Assembly (NCBI RefSeq): GCF_900099935.1
Contig: NZ_FNEK01000033.1
Span: 1-52,719, forward strand
Length of the DNA: 52,719 nt
Direction: 5' to 3'
From: Aliiruegeria lutimaris
GTDB lineage: Bacteria > Pseudomonadota > Alphaproteobacteria > Rhodobacterales > Rhodobacteraceae
Shown: piece by piece, positions 35,583 to 44,104 of the stretch
Layout of the letters: each line of letters opens with the position of its first letter
Numbering within the stretch: position 1 is the first letter of the stretch
The notes under the pieces: generated by a model
Told to the model about the DNA's origin: nothing
The model's input: only the letters and a program-made list of their open reading frames with translations
The model's database searches: none
Program-made: the position numbers and the translations under genes

Positions 35583-36503
35583 TCACCGCGCTCGCAGCCC
35601 GAGCGCGTCTATCCGTTCCTCGGCGAGGCTCAGCAGGGTGCGAAACGCCTGGTTTGACTGAAGCGAGCGCCGATGGATTGGACCGGATTGAAAGGCTATG
35701 GGCTTCAGGTTCGTCGGGATGATCGTGAGGCCCGTGCCGTGGCTGGAGGTCAGCGACGAGGACGGCAGAAGGGCGAGGAAATCGCCTTCGCGCAGCAGTT
35801 CCAGCACGGTGATCATGGATTCGCACTGGATGGCCGCGTGGACGCGGGTGCCGGTTTCCTCCTGGATCGCGTCCCGTACAGTATCGAGATAGGCCAGGTC
35901 GCTCTGGTAGGAGAGCCAGGGCCATGACAGCAGGTCCCGCGCCGATGCCACGCCTTTTGACAGCAGCGGGTGCGTGTCGCGCCCGATAACCGTGAGTTCG
36001 GCCGCCATCAGCGCCCGGCGGATGAGGAAGCTCGGCAGGCCCTCGATACGCTGGAACCCTCCGAAAAACGCGTCCAACTCGCCGTTTTGCAGCCGCGGGG
36101 AGGCGGTGGTGTAGTCCATCGGCTCCAGCGTGACGGAAAGGGCCGGGTGGCGGGCATGCATGCGGGCAATGCAATAGGGCAGGATCGTGTGCATCCAGAC
36201 CGGCGCCGCAGCGATCCGGATTGTGCCGCGCTCGCCTTCGCGCAGGGCGCGAATCTCGATCTCGGCGAGGTGGCTTTCGCGCAGCAGGTGGCGGGCGTGG
36301 ATCAGCACGCGGCCGCCAAGCGATGTCAGGTGGACACCACGCGAGCGGCGTTCGAACAGCGGCGCGCCGACCTGCTCCTCCAACAGGCGGATCGAGCGGG
36401 TGAGCGCTGGCTGTGTCAGGCCGATCTGGTCGGCGGCGCGGCGCACGGAACCGGACTCGGCCACGGCGACGAAACGTTTCAGGCTTTCGAGATTCTCAAG
36501 CAT
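35583..36503 (-). CDS. LysR-family transcriptional regulator
   Basis: 306 residues. N-terminal winged helix-turn-helix (LESLKRFVAVAESGSVRRAA, then LTQPALTRSIRLLEEQVG) and a C-terminal effector-binding domain from about 90. It is co-directional with, and three bases downstream of, the ACT-domain gene and probably regulates the divergent ABC transporter and sulfatase genes. The effector might be a sulfated compound or sugar, which is inference. Confidence 0.93.
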   Translation of the reverse strand: MLENLESLKRFVAVAESGSVRRAADQIGLTQPALTRSIRLLEEQVGAPLFERRSRGVHLTSLGGRVLIHARHLLRESHLAEIEIRALREGERGTIRIAAAPVWMHTILPYCIARMHARHPALSVTLEPMDYTTASPRLQNGELDAFFGGFQRIEGLPSFLIRRALMAAELTVIGRDTHPLLSKGVASARDLLSWPWLSYQSDLAYLDTVRDAIQEETGTRVHAAIQCESMITVLELLREGDFLALLPSSSLTSSHGTGLTIIPTNLKPIAFQSGPIHRRSLQSNQAFRTLLSLAEERIDALGLRAR

Positions 36504-36506
36504 GAC

Positions 36507-36902
36507 TCACGCGGTTTCGGCGATGCGGGCGAGGATCGTCATCGCCTCGTCCTCTCGCCCGTCCGGCACGAAGAGGTGATCGTGGTAGAAGCCCGAGACC
36601 GGGTTCACCCCCATGCCATGTCGGGCAAGCTCCGTGGCGATGCGGGCGATAAAGCCGACGGCTTCGAGCGAGGAATGCACGTCGAGCGTGATCATTCGGC
36701 AGGGAAACGCGTGATCCAGGCCACGGGCCACTGCCTCGGCCTTTCGCAGGATCAGCGTCGTCCCCTCGGCCTCTTCGAAAACCATGCGGGGGGACAGGTC
36801 GGCGGGGCGCAACCCTCGCACGGTGGCGAAGACGTAAAGATCCGGGTCCAGTCTGGCCGAAAGGCTGCGGAGAAGCGCGTCGAGGTTGGTTTCTCCGGAC
36901 AT
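36507..36902 (-). CDS. ACT-domain protein (COG3602-like)
   Basis: 131 residues with two ACT-like halves; LDPDLYVFATVRG near residue 18 and DVHSSLEAVGFIARIATELARHGMGVNPVSGFYHDHLFVP, of which the middle SLEAVGFIA and FYHDHLFVP are the clearest parts, recall small amino-acid-binding ACT proteins. It has no enzyme domain. It is transcribed with the LysR gene and divergent from the binding protein gene, suggesting a sensing or regulatory role. Confidence 0.78.
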   Translation of the reverse strand: MSGETNLDALLRSLSARLDPDLYVFATVRGLRPADLSPRMVFEEAEGTTLILRKAEAVARGLDHAFPCRMITLDVHSSLEAVGFIARIATELARHGMGVNPVSGFYHDHLFVPDGREDEAMTILARIAETA

Positions 36903-36935
36903 GAGGTCTCTCCACTTGGCGGCTACATGTGATGC

Positions 36936-36966
36936 ATAATCGTTATCGATATTTAAAAAATGTCAA
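36936..36966. promoter_or_regulatory. A+T-rich divergent control region with inverted repeat
   Basis: ATCG-TTAT-CGAT (36939-36950) and ATAA-TCG-TTAT (36936-36946) are overlapping inverted repeats in an A+T-rich stretch. TGTCAA (36961-36966) reads TTGACA on the minus strand and is a candidate -35 for the ACT-LysR genes. A LysR-type operator here would control both directions. Confidence 0.4.
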
Positions 36967-37039
36967 CTTTTACTGATCGAAGCTTTGACGCAGGCTCGGT
37001 GGCGAGGAGAACCGAATCCGTCATGCCAGGGAGGAACTC

Positions 37040-38548
37040 ATGACATTCGCCAAGACCGGGCTTTCGCGCCGTGCCTTTATCCAGGGAACCACCGCCGTCA
37101 TTGGGGCTGCCGCGTTTGGGGCGCATCGTGCGGCCGCAAGTGTACCCGCGCCGATTGGCGATCTTCCCAAGGGCGTCACCTTCCGCTGGATCGACTCGGG
37201 CGACCAGAAGGCGGTGTTCTACAAGAAGTTCTTTGCCGATTACGCCAAGGATCGCGGCATCGAGGTGGTCTATGACGCGCTGCCGTGGAACGAGATCGCG
37301 CAGGTCGTGCCGCTGGGCGTGCGCAACAACTCCGCCCATGACGTTTTCGCGCTGCCGCAGAACGTGAACCCGGCCGATGCCGTGGCGCAGGGCTGGGTGC
37401 AGCCCTATGACGATTTCATCCCCGATATTGCCACGTGGAAGGCCAGCTTCCCGGCCGGTGCCTTCCTGCCCGGCATCAACGAGTTCGACGGCAAGACCTA
37501 TGGCCTGCCGTTTACCTCGAACAAGCGCTACGGCACGCATCTGCTCTACAACAAGGCCTACATGACCGAGGCGGGCTACGATCCGGAGGCCAAGCCGCTC
37601 AACTGGACCGAGTTCCGCGACGCCGCGAAAAAGATCACCGAAGCCGGCAAGGGCCGCTATTTCGGCTTCATCATCGGCGGCAACCAGCTTGGACGCTGGA
37701 GCCAGACGGTGCGCAACATGGGCCGGATGGCGGGTGCCAGCGCGGGTGGCGACAGCGTGATCGAGGCGGATATCGATTTCCGCACCGGCGATTACGTCTT
37801 CGACAGCGACGCCTATATCGCCGCGATCGAGCTGCTGATCGCCATGCAGGCGGATGGCTCCGTCTTCCCCGGCATCATGTCGATGAACGCCCCGCAGGCG
37901 CGGGCCTACATGCCGCAGGGCGCGGCGGGCATGATCCTGCAACGACCGTGGAATATCGGCGGCTGGGAAGGCCAAAACCCGGAATTCGATTTCGGCGTCT
38001 CCTCCGGCCCGGTGCCGGATGAGGGCCCGGTTGGCAAGCTGACCATCGGCCAGGGCGCGCTGGCGCCGAACACGATGTGGCTCTTCAAGGGCTCCGAGCT
38101 TGGCCCCATCGCGGGCGATATCTTCCATTATCTCGGCACGGTCGAGGGGCAGACCGCCTGGGCCAATATCGTCGGAGCGGGCGATCCGCCGATCTTCCCC
38201 GAAGCGCTGGAAGGCGCAGAGATGTCGTACCGTTCCAAGGCGATCCTGCAGCATTTCAACGAGGCGATCCGCGTCGGGCCGAACCCGGTGGTGGGCAATT
38301 CGGAACTGGGCAAGGTGATCGGAGCCTTCCAGGCGCCGGAGGTGAACTTTGCCCGCACCGTGCAGGGGCTTGTCGCCGGCGAGCTGAAGGGCGTCGCACA
38401 GGAGATGAAGGGCCTCAAGGACCGCTACAACGCCGCGCTCGACGCCGCCTTCGCCAAGGCCAAGGCGGATGGTGCCGCCGTGGATCGTTCTGACCTGGTC
38501 TTCTCGAACTGGAATCCGAACGAGGATTTCGGAGCTGCCGACTATTGA
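37040..38548 (+). CDS. Sugar-type ABC transporter substrate-binding protein
   Basis: 502 residues, larger than most binding proteins. The N-terminus GLSRRAFIQGTTAVIGAAAFG is a twin-arginine signal, so it is folded before export. The body has the type II periplasmic binding fold of extracellular solute-binding family 1 (FRWIDSGDQKAVFYKKF, NKRYGTHLLYNKAYM). With two MalFG-type permeases and a sulfatase downstream, the ligand may be a sulfated or otherwise modified saccharide. Two strong hairpins separate it from the permease genes. Confidence 0.85.
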   Translation: MTFAKTGLSRRAFIQGTTAVIGAAAFGAHRAAASVPAPIGDLPKGVTFRWIDSGDQKAVFYKKFFADYAKDRGIEVVYDALPWNEIAQVVPLGVRNNSAHDVFALPQNVNPADAVAQGWVQPYDDFIPDIATWKASFPAGAFLPGINEFDGKTYGLPFTSNKRYGTHLLYNKAYMTEAGYDPEAKPLNWTEFRDAAKKITEAGKGRYFGFIIGGNQLGRWSQTVRNMGRMAGASAGGDSVIEADIDFRTGDYVFDSDAYIAAIELLIAMQADGSVFPGIMSMNAPQARAYMPQGAAGMILQRPWNIGGWEGQNPEFDFGVSSGPVPDEGPVGKLTIGQGALAPNTMWLFKGSELGPIAGDIFHYLGTVEGQTAWANIVGAGDPPIFPEALEGAEMSYRSKAILQHFNEAIRVGPNPVVGNSELGKVIGAFQAPEVNFARTVQGLVAGELKGVAQEMKGLKDRYNAALDAAFAKAKADGAAVDRSDLVFSNWNPNEDFGAADY

Positions 38549-38568
38549 AGCATTTCGCCGTGACCTGA

Positions 38569-38615
38569 ATCGTCTTTCGCTGTCTCTCGGCACAGCCTCG
38601 AATGCGAAAGACGAT
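38569..38615 (+). promoter_or_regulatory. 12-bp perfect inverted repeat after the binding protein gene
   Basis: ATCGTCTTTCGC (38569-38580) and its complement GCGAAAGACGAT (38604-38615) flank 23 bases. Likely an mRNA 3' stabilising or processing structure that raises binding protein over permease; alternatively an operator. Confidence 0.55.
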
Positions 38616-38660
38616 ACGAGATAACTCAGGTTGATGGCAAAACGCTATGATCGGCTGACC

Positions 38661-38692
38661 GGGGCCGCCCGCCTCCCCTAGAGGGCGGCCCC
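38661..38692 (+). promoter_or_regulatory. 10-bp perfect hairpin before the permease genes
   Basis: GGGGCCGCCC (38661-38670) and GGGCGGCCCC (38683-38692) flank 12 bases; C-rich sequence follows rather than T. It is the second stem in the binding protein-permease gap. Confidence 0.55.
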
Positions 38693-38720
38693 ACCCCCCA
38701 TTTGAGGCAAGGCGCGAACC

Positions 38721-39638
38721 GTGTTCGAGACATTGCACCGATACAGGTATCACTACCTCATGCTGCTTCCGGGGCTGATCCTGGGCGGCATGTTCGTTTT
38801 CTATCCGATCTTCGCGGCCTGCTATTACGCGATGCATGACTGGTCGGGTTTCAACTCCGACAAGGTCTTCGTGGGCATGGGGAATTTCGTGAAACTGTTC
38901 ACGGACCCGATCTTCTGGGATGCCTTCCAGCGCGCGCTGATCTTCCTGCTGGGCACGGTGCCCTTGCAGATGACCATCTCGCTCGTGCTTGCCGTGCTGC
39001 TCAACAACCAGCTGCTGAAGATGAGCACCTATTTTCGGACGATGATCTTCCTGCCCGTGGTGACCCCGGTCGCGGTGATCGGCATCATCTGGACCTTCCT
39101 GCTCTCGCCCTTCAACGGGCCGGTGAACGGCTTGCTGCTCGATCTCGGGCTGATCTCGCGGCCGGTGGACTTCCTCGGCTCGACCGACACGGTGATGCCC
39201 TCGGTGATCGGCGTCTATGTCTGGAAATGGCTCGGCATCACCATGATCTACTGGCTGGCCGCGCTGCAGACCGTGCCGGACGATGTCTATGACAGCGCCA
39301 AGCTCGACCGGTGCCGGGGCGCGAAGCTCGTCTGGTATATCGTGCTGCCCATCGTGCTGCCCTTTGCCGTGGCGATCACGCTGATCTCGGCCGTGGGCGC
39401 GCTCAACGTCTTCCCGCTGATCATGTCCATGACCAATGGCGGGCCGTTCTTCGCCTCCGAGGTGATGGAGATCTTCATCTATCGCACCGCTTTCGCCACC
39501 GGCGACGGCTCGATCCCGCGGCTCGGCTACGCGGCGGCGGCGGGCGTGTTCTTCGGCTTCGTCGTGCTCTCGCTCACCATCGGACAGGCCATCGCCACGC
39601 GGCGCGCCCGCGCCGGGGCCAAGGAGATCCGCTCATGA
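38721..39638 (+). CDS. ABC transporter permease, MalF/UgpA type
   Basis: 305 residues with six membrane segments. N-terminus YHYLMLLPGLILGGMFVFYPIF is typical of sugar permeases and the EAA-like loop is seen as DVYDSAKLDRCRGAKLVWYIVLPI (core DSAKLDRCRGAKL). It overlaps the next permease by four bases (ATGA). The pair forms the membrane channel for the binding protein at 37040. No ATP-binding subunit gene is present in the cluster. Confidence 0.9.
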   Translation: MFETLHRYRYHYLMLLPGLILGGMFVFYPIFAACYYAMHDWSGFNSDKVFVGMGNFVKLFTDPIFWDAFQRALIFLLGTVPLQMTISLVLAVLLNNQLLKMSTYFRTMIFLPVVTPVAVIGIIWTFLLSPFNGPVNGLLLDLGLISRPVDFLGSTDTVMPSVIGVYVWKWLGITMIYWLAALQTVPDDVYDSAKLDRCRGAKLVWYIVLPIVLPFAVAITLISAVGALNVFPLIMSMTNGGPFFASEVMEIFIYRTAFATGDGSIPRLGYAAAAGVFFGFVVLSLTIGQAIATRRARAGAKEIRS

Positions 39639-40501
39639 GATCGCGCCTCTCTCCGCTCCGCATCGTCTATGGCGACCACCGGGCCAACTGGCGCATCGGC
39701 CTCGTCTCGGCTTTCCTGACGGTGATCTGCCTGATCTGGATCTATCCCTTCGTCTGGATGATCTCGACCTCGCTCAAATCCAATGCCGAGATGTTCTCCA
39801 ACCCCGGCCTGATCCCGCAAAGCTGGGCCACCGAGAACTATGCCCGCGCCTGGACCGAGGCGCATATGGGCAGCTATTTCTTCAATACGCTGATCGTGAC
39901 CGTTGGCTCGGTGGTCATCGTCACGACCTGCACCTCGATGCTCGGCTATGTGCTGGGACGCTACCGCTTCCCGGGCCGCAACATCCTCTTCTTCTCCTTC
40001 GTGGCGACGGTCTTCATTCCGCAGGGCTTCACCATCATCCCGGTTTTCGAGTTGCTGTCGCGACTGGGACTCTCCTCGAACCTGTTCGGCCTGACGATTG
40101 CCACCTCCGGCCACGCTATGGTGATCTTCGTCGTGCTCTTCGCCGGTTATTTCGCGCAACTCCCGCGGGAGCTGGAGGAGGCCGCGCGGGTGGATGGCGT
40201 GAGCTTCCTGAAGATCTTCTGGTACGTGATGCTGCCGTTGGCGCGGCCGATGGTGGTGACGGTGGTGATCATGCAGGTGCTGCATGCGTGGAACGACTTC
40301 CTGCTGCCCTTGGTGGTGACGCTGGCCAACCCGGCGATCCGCACGCTCTCGGTCGGCATCTATGCCTTCAAGGGCGAGCAGTTCATCGACTGGACCGGCA
40401 TGGCGGCGGCAGCGACGATCTCCATCGTGCCGATCGTTGTGCTGTTCATGCTGTTGCAGCGGTATTTCATCAACGGCCTCGCCGGGGCGGTGAAGGGATG
40501 A
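39635..40501 (+). CDS. ABC transporter permease, MalG/UgpE type
   Basis: 288 residues from the overlapping ATG at 39635. Six membrane segments; IYPFVWMISTSLKSNAEMF near the N-terminus and the EAA loop ELEEAARVDGVSFLKIFW are characteristic. It would use a shared MsmK/UgpC-like ATPase encoded elsewhere. A copy of the 146-bp repeat lies between it and the sulfatase. Confidence 0.92.
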   Translation: MRSRLSPLRIVYGDHRANWRIGLVSAFLTVICLIWIYPFVWMISTSLKSNAEMFSNPGLIPQSWATENYARAWTEAHMGSYFFNTLIVTVGSVVIVTTCTSMLGYVLGRYRFPGRNILFFSFVATVFIPQGFTIIPVFELLSRLGLSSNLFGLTIATSGHAMVIFVVLFAGYFAQLPRELEEAARVDGVSFLKIFWYVMLPLARPMVVTVVIMQVLHAWNDFLLPLVVTLANPAIRTLSVGIYAFKGEQFIDWTGMAAAATISIVPIVVLFMLLQRYFINGLAGAVKG

Positions 40502-40538
40502 CGATGCTTCCGACATACGTAATAGGCGATGAGGGCAG

Positions 40539-40684
40539 CGCCCGACCCTGGGTGGGCGCGCCGCAACGCAGTTTCAACGCGGTTTATCTCAAAGCCCCGG
40601 ACGCCGGATCAACGACATACGACATCACCAATGCGCCCTCCCGCGGGGAGGGTCGGGCGCGGCCCGGGCTGGACGCCCGTGCCA
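40539..40684. repeat. 146-bp dispersed repeat with palindromic ends, copy 2
   Basis: It starts CGCCCGACCCTGGGTGGGCGC and ends CGCCCGTGCCA, and has the same length as copy 1 at 9716-9861. The right ~55 bases are nearly identical between copies and the left ~21 bases differ at two positions. It lies between the permease and sulfatase genes without disrupting either. Confidence 0.75.
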
Positions 40685-40730
40685 GTTCTTATTGTGAGCA
40701 AAACGCCCTAAGATCGAAAAGGATAAACCG

Positions 40731-42269
40731 GTGACCAAGCGCCCAAACATCCTGCTCATCACCACCGACCAGCAGCATTTCAGCGCGCTCGGCGCGGTGA
40801 ACCCGGCGATCCGGACGCCCAATCTCGACCGGCTCTGTGCCGAGGGCACGCGGTTCGACCGCGCCTATTGCCCCGCGCCGACCTGCACGCCCTCGCGCGC
40901 CTCGATCATCACCGGGCTGATGCCCTCGCAGCACGGCGCCTGGACCATCGGCTGCAAGCTGCCCGAGGAGGTGCCGACGCTGGGCGCGGCGCTCTCTGAG
41001 GCGGGCTACGCCACCGGCCTGATCGGCAAGGCGCATTTCCAGCCGCTGGCGGGCGAGGGCTCGCTAGAAAAACAGCCGATCCTGCGGGATTTGGACTTCT
41101 GGCGCGGCTTCCACGGCCCCTTCTACGGCTTCGATCATATCGAACTGTGCCGAAACCACGCCGACGAGGCCCATGTCGGCCAGCATTACGCGGCGTGGAT
41201 GGAGGATAACGGGCTGGCGGACTGGAAAGAGTATTTCCAGCCGCTTCCGGGGGACTCCGCGTCGAAAGCGCCTGTTATGGCGCAGGGTGCGCCCTATTGG
41301 GCGCGCGAGGGGCGCGTCTGGGCGCTGCCGGAGGAGATGCATTACACGACCTGGATCGGCGAGCGTTCCATGGCCTTCCTCGACCGCGCCGCCGAGGCGG
41401 ACACGCCTTTCCTGCTCTGGACGTCCTTCCCCGATCCGCACCCGCCCTACACGGTGCCCGAACCCTGGGCGACGATGTACGACCCCGAGGACATGGAGCC
41501 GGGGCGGTTGACGCCCGGTGAGCACGACCGCAACCCACCGCATTTCGCGAAGACCCAGCAGGCAGCGCCTGACTTCGCCGGCTGGCACGAGCCGTATGAG
41601 GCCCATGGTTGTGCCAGCCACCTTTACCCCGAAGACGCGCTGAAAAAGGACATGGCCGTCTATTACGGCATGATGTCCTTCCTCGATCACGAGATCGGCC
41701 GCATCCTCGACCACCTGGAACAGCTCGGGCTGGCAGAGGATACGCTGATCGTCTTCACCACCGATCACGGGCATTTCCTCGGCCAGCACGGCCTCGTGGC
41801 CAAGGGGCCGTTCCACTACGAGGACATGCTGCGGCTGCCCTTCATCGTCCGTTGGCCGGGCCGCGTGCCGGCGGGGCGGGTGAGCGATGCGCTGCAATCG
41901 CTGGTGGATTTGATGCCGAGTTTTCTCGACGCGGCCGGGTTCGGCGCGCCGGACAATCTGCAGGGTATTTCGCAGCTTCCCGTCTGGACGGCAGAGGCCG
42001 GGAGTCTCCGGGATTTCGTCCTTTGCGAGAACCGGCACAACCCGGTGCGCCCGCATGTGACGAGCTTTATCGATGCCCGCTACAAGATCTCGGTCTATCG
42101 CGAGGGCGATTGCGGCGAGATTTTCGACCTGCGGGAGGATCCGGGCGAGATCCGCAATCTGTGGGAAGATCCACAGCGCGAACCGCTCAAGCGCGAGCTG
42201 TTGCACCGGATGGTGCAGGCCATGCTCGCCTCCGAACCGATGAAGACGCCGCGGGTGGCGCAGGCCTGA
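40731..42269 (+). CDS. Type I sulfatase / phosphonate monoester hydrolase family
   Basis: 512 residues with a GTG start after AAAAGGA. The sulfatase signature CTPSR (Cys52-Arg56) in PAPTCTPSRASIITG marks the cysteine that is converted to formylglycine. Asp13 in LLITTDQQH and TTDHGHFLGQHG provide the metal site. No signal peptide, so it is cytoplasmic and would act after import. It cleaves a sulfate (or phosphonate) monoester; the upstream ABC importer suggests a sulfated saccharide as substrate, by inference. Confidence 0.9.
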   Translation: MTKRPNILLITTDQQHFSALGAVNPAIRTPNLDRLCAEGTRFDRAYCPAPTCTPSRASIITGLMPSQHGAWTIGCKLPEEVPTLGAALSEAGYATGLIGKAHFQPLAGEGSLEKQPILRDLDFWRGFHGPFYGFDHIELCRNHADEAHVGQHYAAWMEDNGLADWKEYFQPLPGDSASKAPVMAQGAPYWAREGRVWALPEEMHYTTWIGERSMAFLDRAAEADTPFLLWTSFPDPHPPYTVPEPWATMYDPEDMEPGRLTPGEHDRNPPHFAKTQQAAPDFAGWHEPYEAHGCASHLYPEDALKKDMAVYYGMMSFLDHEIGRILDHLEQLGLAEDTLIVFTTDHGHFLGQHGLVAKGPFHYEDMLRLPFIVRWPGRVPAGRVSDALQSLVDLMPSFLDAAGFGAPDNLQGISQLPVWTAEAGSLRDFVLCENRHNPVRPHVTSFIDARYKISVYREGDCGEIFDLREDPGEIRNLWEDPQREPLKRELLHRMVQAMLASEPMKTPRVAQA

Positions 42270-42346
42270 AGGCGGGTGAAAACCGGATATTCAGTTTCGC
42301 AGGGAGCCACACTAGACTTTCCGAAGGGCTTCTGGAGGCTGTCTGC

Positions 42347-43396
42347 GTGCAACGATCATTTGGCGAGAAGAAACAAGATGCCTGGCCGGAGACGGCGGCG
42401 ATCAGGCGGCTTGTGGCGTCCCTCGCCACCGAGTTGGAAAAACTCCCGCATTCCGGCGCGGCGATACCGCCCGAAATCTTGAAGCTTGGCCGGGCTATAG
42501 GCGACCTGGCGCGCTCCAACGCCATGTCGCTGGGGGAAGCCGATGCCGTCAAGGCGCAAGTGATCCGGGGGTGGATCTCAAGTTGGCCACGCATCGAGGC
42601 GCTCTTGCAGGCGCAGTGCCCCGCGGTTGCCCGCCCGCTCTTTCCCGAGTTCGAGGATCCCTTGCATCCGCGCCGGCTCCAAGCTGAGCTTGCCAATCAG
42701 TTTGCCCATGGGCAGCACCGGCTGCTCAATACACTGACACAGGACGCGGATACCGAAGTGGAAGGGGCTTTCAGCGATATCTCTCTTCCCCTGTCCGTTT
42801 TCCTGGAGAATATCCACGCCGCTTGCCGCGTCCTGCTGGCGCTCGGGCGCCATGAAGACCGGCGCTTCGTCGATATCGGCTGCGGCAGCGGCGAGAAGCT
42901 TCTTGCTGCGGCGCCCTGTTTCGAGCGCGTGACCGGAGTGGAGATCGATCCGGGTTATGCCGCGCTGGCCCGCGACATCACCCACCGCGCGCGTATCGGA
43001 AATGCGGATATCGTCGAGACCGATGCGCGCACATACGAAGGCTGCGCGCAACAGGACGTGATCTATTTCTACCGCCCCATGCGCTACCCAAAGGCGCTGG
43101 CGCAGCTCGAAAGCCAGGTGGTCGAGACCTGTCGCGCGGGCACGCTCCTGATCGCGCCGTATGAGGGCTTCCGTTACAAGTTCAAGGAGCTCGGTTGCGC
43201 CCATCTGGGCGGTTTTCTCTATGTTTCGGGTCTGGAGGACGCGGAGGCGGAGGTGCTGCGGAAAAAGGCGGAACTGATCGGTCCGCATGTGAAGCGCGAA
43301 CTGCCGGAGCTTCCAAAGATCTGGGCGCCTATCCTCGAAGCATCGCGGCTGCGCGGCTTCTCGCCCCTTGTGAACCGCTATTCGGGCACATGGTAA
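42347..43396 (+). CDS. SAM-dependent methyltransferase-like protein
   Basis: 349 residues from the GTG at 42347 with GGAGG eight bases upstream. The C-terminal half has a class I methyltransferase fold: motif I VDIGCGSGEKLL (about 178-189) and VTGVEIDPGYAALA with the acidic ribose-binding Glu/Asp. The N-terminal half is helical and unassigned. Substrate unknown. The 3' end overlaps the convergent acyltransferase gene by 19 bases. It is not clearly linked to the sulfatase. Confidence 0.75.
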   Translation: MQRSFGEKKQDAWPETAAIRRLVASLATELEKLPHSGAAIPPEILKLGRAIGDLARSNAMSLGEADAVKAQVIRGWISSWPRIEALLQAQCPAVARPLFPEFEDPLHPRRLQAELANQFAHGQHRLLNTLTQDADTEVEGAFSDISLPLSVFLENIHAACRVLLALGRHEDRRFVDIGCGSGEKLLAAAPCFERVTGVEIDPGYAALARDITHRARIGNADIVETDARTYEGCAQQDVIYFYRPMRYPKALAQLESQVVETCRAGTLLIAPYEGFRYKFKELGCAHLGGFLYVSGLEDAEAEVLRKKAELIGPHVKRELPELPKIWAPILEASRLRGFSPLVNRYSGTW

Positions 43397-44103
43397 CCAG
43401 CCTCGGCCATCAGCCGGATGGAGGCCGTTTCGACCGCCTCTTCGAGTTCCGTCATGAAAACACGCTGCTTGAGGCCCGGCTGGATGACCGGCAGGAACTC
43501 GACCACCGCAAGGCCGGGCTTGCGCAGCACGCCGAAGCGCGGCCAGAAAACGCCGACATTGGTGGCCGCAGGCACGCAATCTTGCTCCAGTTGGCCGTAG
43601 AGAACGCCGGTGCCGATCTTGTAGGGCAGCCTTGCCTCCGGCGCGACGCGGGTCCCTTGCGGATAGATGATGAGCTGCCCCGGCGAGCTGAGCCCGGCCG
43701 CGACACGCTTTTTCATTTCCAGAACTGCCTGGCCGCGCTTGCCGCGATCGACGGGAATGCAACCGATCCACTTGGCGTACCACCCGACGATGGGAACGAA
43801 GCGCAACTGCGCCTTCATGATGAATTTCGGTCGCGGCACCTGCGAGACGATCATGATGATGTCGAAGAAGCTCTGGTGCTTGGAGGCGATGATGCATTCG
43901 CCGGTGGGAACCGTTCCGCGCAGCTCCGAGCGCAGCCCGACCATCCACGACGCCGTCCAGCGCACCCAGCGGCAATAGGTGCGGCAGGCGGTGAAGGCCA
44001 TCGGGCGGTGGACCAGCGTGATGGGGGTAAAGAACAGCGCCATCAGCACCATCATCAGGTACATCTGGGTGTTGAAAATCAGCGAGCGCAGGTATTGCAG
44101 CAT
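43378..44103 (-). CDS. plsC: 1-acyl-glycerol-3-phosphate acyltransferase (PlsC family)
   Basis: 241 residues from the ATG at 44103, one base after the ftsX stop. Membrane-associated N-terminus (TQMYLMMVLMALFFTPI), acyltransferase motif SKHQSFFDIIM (HX4D form) and PQGTR motif III. It transfers an acyl chain to lysophosphatidate to make phosphatidate. It is the last gene of an ftsE-ftsX-plsC operon. Family-level function is firm; the acceptor is less so. Confidence 0.88.
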   Translation of the reverse strand: MLQYLRSLIFNTQMYLMMVLMALFFTPITLVHRPMAFTACRTYCRWVRWTASWMVGLRSELRGTVPTGECIIASKHQSFFDIIMIVSQVPRPKFIMKAQLRFVPIVGWYAKWIGCIPVDRGKRGQAVLEMKKRVAAGLSSPGQLIIYPQGTRVAPEARLPYKIGTGVLYGQLEQDCVPAATNVGVFWPRFGVLRKPGLAVVEFLPVIQPGLKQRVFMTELEEAVETASIRLMAEAGYHVPE

Positions 44104-44104
44104 G

